Source of the DNA: Armatimonadaceae bacterium
Lineage (GTDB): Bacteria > Armatimonadota > Armatimonadia > Armatimonadales > Armatimonadaceae
DNA: 8,786 nucleotides
Direction: 5' to 3'
Assembly: GCA_030446525.1 (NCBI GenBank)
Contig: JAUJNC010000170.1
Coordinates: forward strand, 1 to 8,786
Shown: piece by piece, positions 6,116-8,786 of the stretch
How the letters are laid out: the number at the start of each line of letters is the position of its first letter
Numbering within the stretch: position 1 is the first letter of the stretch
Position numbers and translations under genes: made by a program
The notes under the pieces: generated by a model
Seen by the model: only the letters and a program-made list of their open reading frames with translations
Database searches by the model: none
Told to the model about the DNA's origin: nothing

Positions 6116-8485
6116 ATGATGCTGTTTTCTTGCCGCCGCGCGCGCGGTGTTTCGCGCCGCGCCGCGCTGATTCTCGTATCCGCCGCCGCGTTGCTGGCCT
6201 TCTGCCCCCCGGGCGCCTGGGCGCAGCGCTACGTCAACGTCGTCAACGAGCGCTTCGCCACGGTGAGCAGCGGGCCGCAGTCCGCCCTCGTCGTGGACGT
6301 GGCGAGCCGGGCGGCGGACGACGCGGCGGCCGGCGCCATCAGGCGGCGCGTGCGCGACGACTGGACGGCCCGGTCGCGCGCCCTTTCGGCGCAGCTGCGG
6401 CAGGCCGAGCGCGCGGGGCTGCTGAAAGGACGGGGCGTCGTGCCGGTTTCGACGCTGGTGGCGCTGCGGCGGGGCGGGCGGATGGTCGTCCCCCCGGCGA
6501 GGACGCGCCAGGTGGGCGGGGGGACGCTCACCTTCACGTACGCGGGCTGGTCGCCGCAGGACGCGGCGTTTCTTCGCGCCTTCCAGGAGCGGGCGTACCC
6601 GCGCATCCAGGCGCTGTACGGCGCCCCGGCCTGGAGCGGGAACGTCGAGGTGGTGAACCTGGGGCCGCTCGACGGGGGGCAGGCGAGCAATGTGCAGCGC
6701 CTGGCGTTCGGCGCCTACGACGTGAGCAATCGGCGGATCCTGCTGCCCCTGTATGAGAGCGTCGACTCGCTGGCGCACGCCTACCTGCTGCTCATGATCC
6801 ACGCCTTCCACGGTCCGGCGTACTTCGCCTATGACGCCTGGGAGCAGGGCTTCGCCCGCGCCGCGGCGTCGATCATCGCCCGCGACCCGGCGCTCAGCTT
6901 CCAGGACGCGACCGCGAACAGCCTGTACTCGCTGCTGCGGTTCTACGACCTGCTGAACCAGCCGCCGCTCGGCAACCCCACCTTCTTCCCGCCGGCGCAG
7001 GCCAACCTCGATCTGGTGAGCTCGTTCTCGCTGGGCAAGATGTTCTTCCCCCGTCTGGGGATGAGCGGCGCGGCGTGGCTGAAGGTCTACATCGAGAACC
7101 AGAGCTTTTTCCGCGAGTTCAACGCCGCCTACTACGCCCGCTTCGCGGCCGACCCGGGCGTGGCGGGCAACGTGCCCGTTCTGCGCGCCCTGGCCGCGGC
7201 GGCGGTGCGCGCGGGCCGGGCGGACGACACGGTCGAGGGGCTGCCGTTCGGCGAGTGGTACGAGCGGCAGTACGTCCTGGACACTAGCGTCGCGTTCGGC
7301 GGCAAGCTGTACGCCTTTGTCAACCCGGCGGAGCCGGACGCGGCGAACGGGCAGTCGGCCCTGATCGCCCTGGTCTACTTCCGCACCAAGGGCAACGGCG
7401 ATGAGGACCTGCTGGCCGGGCGCGCGTACGCCACCTACTTCGACGAGAGCGACGCGCGCGTGAACCTGGGCGCGGCCGCCGAGCAGACCACCATCACCGC
7501 GGGCGAGGGCTTCCTGACCACGCTCGCCTTCCCGACGCCGGGCTTCGACGCGGGCCGGATCACGATGGACTTCCACGCCGGGAATGAGACGGCGCGCTCC
7601 TACCTGCCGTCGGGCTTCCGGGGCGACTTCCAGGCGGTCGTGCTGGGGGCGACCGCCGGCAGCGTGACCGTGCGCCAGGTGTCGCTCCCGCCCGCGCAGG
7701 CGCGCACCGCGGCCCGGCCCCTGGAGAACGGCGCGCTGGGCGTGGCGCTGGGCACGCCGGACAACGACCTGTCGACGACGGTCGTGGAGGTCACGGTCGA
7801 TAACGCGACGCTGCCGCCGTTCCGCTTCAACACGGGCGACGGGCAGTACTACGCCGTGATCCGCCTGCGCGGGGGCGTCCGGACCGTGACGCAGACCCTG
7901 CCCGCCGGGCTGTCCCTCGTGTCGTTCCCGCTGCGCCCGCTACAAACCGACCCGGCCGCGGCGCTGGGCCTTTCGCCGTTCGAGTTCCTGCTGTCCTACT
8001 GGGACCCGACCCTGCCGGGCTACCAGACGTTCGCGCCGGGCCTTCCCACCGGTCCCACCATCGCCCCGATCCAGGCCGGGCGCGGCTACTGGCTCAAGGC
8101 GGTGCCCGCGACCGGCGCGCCGCAGGTGACCGTGACCACGACCGGGGTCGCCCCGCCCGACGACACCGACTTCACGCTCAGCCTGCCCTTCGGCTGGAAC
8201 CTGGTCGGCACGCCGTTCGATCGGCCGGTGAGCATCAACGACCCGCAGCGCCCGCTGCTGGTGCAGTACCTGCAGAACGACGCCATCCCGTGGGCGGAGG
8301 CGGTCGCGCGCAACCTGGTGGCCCCGCAGCCGTTCGGCTTTTCCGCGCAGACCGGCTACGCCGCCGCGGACGCCCTCCAGCCCTGGCAGGGGTACTGGGT
8401 GCGCGTGCTGGTGCCGAGCGGCGTGACGCTGATCATCCCCGGACCGGCCACGCCCACGCGGGCGGCCGCCGTCCCGGGGCGTTAA
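6116..8485 (+). CDS. Secreted surface protein with degenerate gluzincin-like core and two C-terminal GWN/GYW modules
   Basis: The 789-residue product begins with two Arg clusters, a hydrophobic stretch (AALILVSAAALLAFC) and A-W-A before Q37, a clear Sec signal peptide. Residues about 200-340 look like a peptidase MA-type fold: L-L-M-I-H-A-F-H-G at 225-233, W-E-Q-G-F-A at 242-247, and a helix W-L-K-V-Y-I-E-N...F-F-R-E-F-N farther on. However, the HExxH zinc motif is not intact (H229-A-F-H232, no catalytic Glu), so peptidase activity is unlikely. A beta-rich middle follows. The C-terminus has two related modules, LSLVSFPL...GRGYWLKAV (about 598-663) and GWNLVGTPF...WQGYWVRV (693-764), a kind of repeat found in exported bacterial proteins. 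It begins after a 274-bp gap and is 17 bp before the lipoprotein gene, so those two are probably co-transcribed. Exact role unknown; the family assignment is an inference from motif shape. Confidence 0.7.
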   Translation: MMLFSCRRARGVSRRAALILVSAAALLAFCPPGAWAQRYVNVVNERFATVSSGPQSALVVDVASRAADDAAAGAIRRRVRDDWTARSRALSAQLRQAERAGLLKGRGVVPVSTLVALRRGGRMVVPPARTRQVGGGTLTFTYAGWSPQDAAFLRAFQERAYPRIQALYGAPAWSGNVEVVNLGPLDGGQASNVQRLAFGAYDVSNRRILLPLYESVDSLAHAYLLLMIHAFHGPAYFAYDAWEQGFARAAASIIARDPALSFQDATANSLYSLLRFYDLLNQPPLGNPTFFPPAQANLDLVSSFSLGKMFFPRLGMSGAAWLKVYIENQSFFREFNAAYYARFAADPGVAGNVPVLRALAAAAVRAGRADDTVEGLPFGEWYERQYVLDTSVAFGGKLYAFVNPAEPDAANGQSALIALVYFRTKGNGDEDLLAGRAYATYFDESDARVNLGAAAEQTTITAGEGFLTTLAFPTPGFDAGRITMDFHAGNETARSYLPSGFRGDFQAVVLGATAGSVTVRQVSLPPAQARTAARPLENGALGVALGTPDNDLSTTVVEVTVDNATLPPFRFNTGDGQYYAVIRLRGGVRTVTQTLPAGLSLVSFPLRPLQTDPAAALGLSPFEFLLSYWDPTLPGYQTFAPGLPTGPTIAPIQAGRGYWLKAVPATGAPQVTVTTTGVAPPDDTDFTLSLPFGWNLVGTPFDRPVSINDPQRPLLVQYLQNDAIPWAEAVARNLVAPQPFGFSAQTGYAAADALQPWQGYWVRVLVPSGVTLIIPGPATPTRAAAVPGR

Positions 8486-8489
8486 CGGT

Positions 8490-8495
8490 AGGAGG
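8490..8495 (+). promoter_or_regulatory. Strong Shine-Dalgarno deciding a GTG start
   Basis: AGGAGG is followed after 7 bases by GTG 8503, which fixes the start of the lipoprotein gene even though ATG 8536 lies farther inside the same frame. It begins five bases after the TAA of the preceding gene. Confidence 0.75.
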
Positions 8496-8502
8496 CAGTT
8501 TC

Positions 8503-8786
8503 GTGCAGACACGCTTGAAGAGGTATGCGGCGCTGATGCTGCTGGGTTGCCTGCTCCTGGCCGGCTGCGGCGGGGGCGGCGGGGGCGGGACGTCCGGGGG
8601 CGAGACCACGGTGATCGGCCGGGTGCTGGATTCGCGCCGGCAGGACCAGCCGGTCGCCGGCGCGCGCGTCGAGATCGGCGGCGCGTCGGCGACGACGGCC
8701 GCGGACGGCTCGTTCACGAACCGCGGCGCCGCGGTCGGGGCCGCCCACATCGGAAGAACGTCCTGTAGGGAAAGAGAGAAACGTTC
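8503..8786 (+). CDS. Lipoprotein with carboxypeptidase-regulatory-like domain (3' partial, tail artefactual)
   Basis: From GTG 8503 the product starts M-Q-T-R-L-K-R, then a hydrophobic stretch and the lipobox L-L-A-G-C (Cys near residue 22), followed by a run of seven glycines, the usual flexible tether of a lipid-anchored protein. Next comes V-I-G-R-V-L-D-S...P-V-A-G-A-R-V-E-I-G-G...T-T-A-A-D-G-S-F-T, which matches the start of a carboxypeptidase regulatory-like (beta-sandwich) domain, common in surface and adhesion proteins. The frame stays open to the window end, but only about the first 81 codons (to about 8746) are trustworthy: the remaining codons come from a sequence that matches a sequencing adapter. 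The true C-terminus is unknown. It follows the surface-protein gene by 17 bp and probably shares its transcript. Confidence 0.8.
   Translation, partial: MQTRLKRYAALMLLGCLLLAGCGGGGGGGTSGGETTVIGRVLDSRRQDQPVAGARVEIGGASATTAADGSFTNRGAAVGAAHIGRTSCREREKR
8747..8786. other. Illumina TruSeq adapter sequence at the contig end
   Basis: Bases 8747-8776 agree with the reverse complement of the TruSeq universal adapter (the version beginning AGATCGGAAGAGC) at 27 of 30 positions, with differences only at 8748, 8758 and 8763. Exact blocks are ATCGGAAGA (8749-8757) and TGTAGGGAAAGAG (8764-8776). The last ten bases no longer match, as expected for a failing read end. This is not biological DNA of the organism. 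Confidence 0.93.

Noticed and set aside
5993..7576. A 527-codon open frame on the - strand
   Set aside because: It is antisense to the signal-peptide-bearing surface protein, is rich in Arg, Gly and Val with no recognisable motif, and has no supporting ribosome site seen; a GC-bias shadow.
1..8786. tRNA, rRNA, CRISPR array or transposase genes
   Set aside because: No cloverleaf-like sequence, rRNA motif, regularly spaced repeats or transposase-like reading frame was seen on either strand by eye.

Overview
The window is very GC-rich (roughly 70% by eye) and all supported genes lie on the + strand. It looks like the end of a contig from a high-GC, diderm bacterium with an S-layer or secondary-cell-wall-polysaccharide type of envelope. 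The pairing of a DUF5693 membrane protein with the pyruvyl transferase CsaB belongs to envelopes that display pyruvylated polysaccharide. A signal-peptide-bearing beta-barrel protein ending in phenylalanine, plus a lipoprotein, argue for an outer membrane. Armatimonadota, or a similar deep-branching diderm lineage, is my best guess; no sequence search was possible.

Layout. (1) Bases 1-1614: 3' part of a DUF5693 gene, open through the left edge. (2) 1604-2707: csaB, overlapping the previous gene by 11 bp but cut by one in-frame TAG at 2069-2071 exactly at the junction of its two domains. (3) 2692-5841: a ~1049-residue secreted outer-membrane beta-barrel protein with SprA-like G-x-DY-x-IDY modules; its first ATG overlaps the csaB stop. 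These three form one overlapping transcription unit, with a good extended -10 promoter candidate inside the DUF5693 gene just ahead of csaB. (4) 5842-6115: intergenic region with a palindromic repeat, a TATACTATAAG -10 region, an operator-like palindrome, a perfect 10-bp tandem repeat and a 9-codon micro-ORF. (5) 6116-8485: a secreted ~789-residue protein with a degenerate gluzincin-like core and two C-terminal GWN/GYW modules. (6) 8503 to the end: start of a lipoprotein with a carboxypeptidase-regulatory-like domain.

How they may work together (inference): DUF5693 and CsaB act on a cell-wall polysaccharide that tethers envelope proteins. The beta-barrel is co-expressed with them, and the downstream pair are exported surface proteins under a separate promoter.

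Most notable observations: the last ~40 bases are not genomic but match the Illumina TruSeq adapter (27 of 30 positions), so the contig ends here and the tail of the last gene is false. A ~70-bp palindromic element sits in frame inside the signal-proximal linker of the beta-barrel gene, flanked by an 11-bp direct repeat that looks like a target-site duplication; a related palindrome lies just after the same gene. No tRNA, rRNA or CRISPR was seen.
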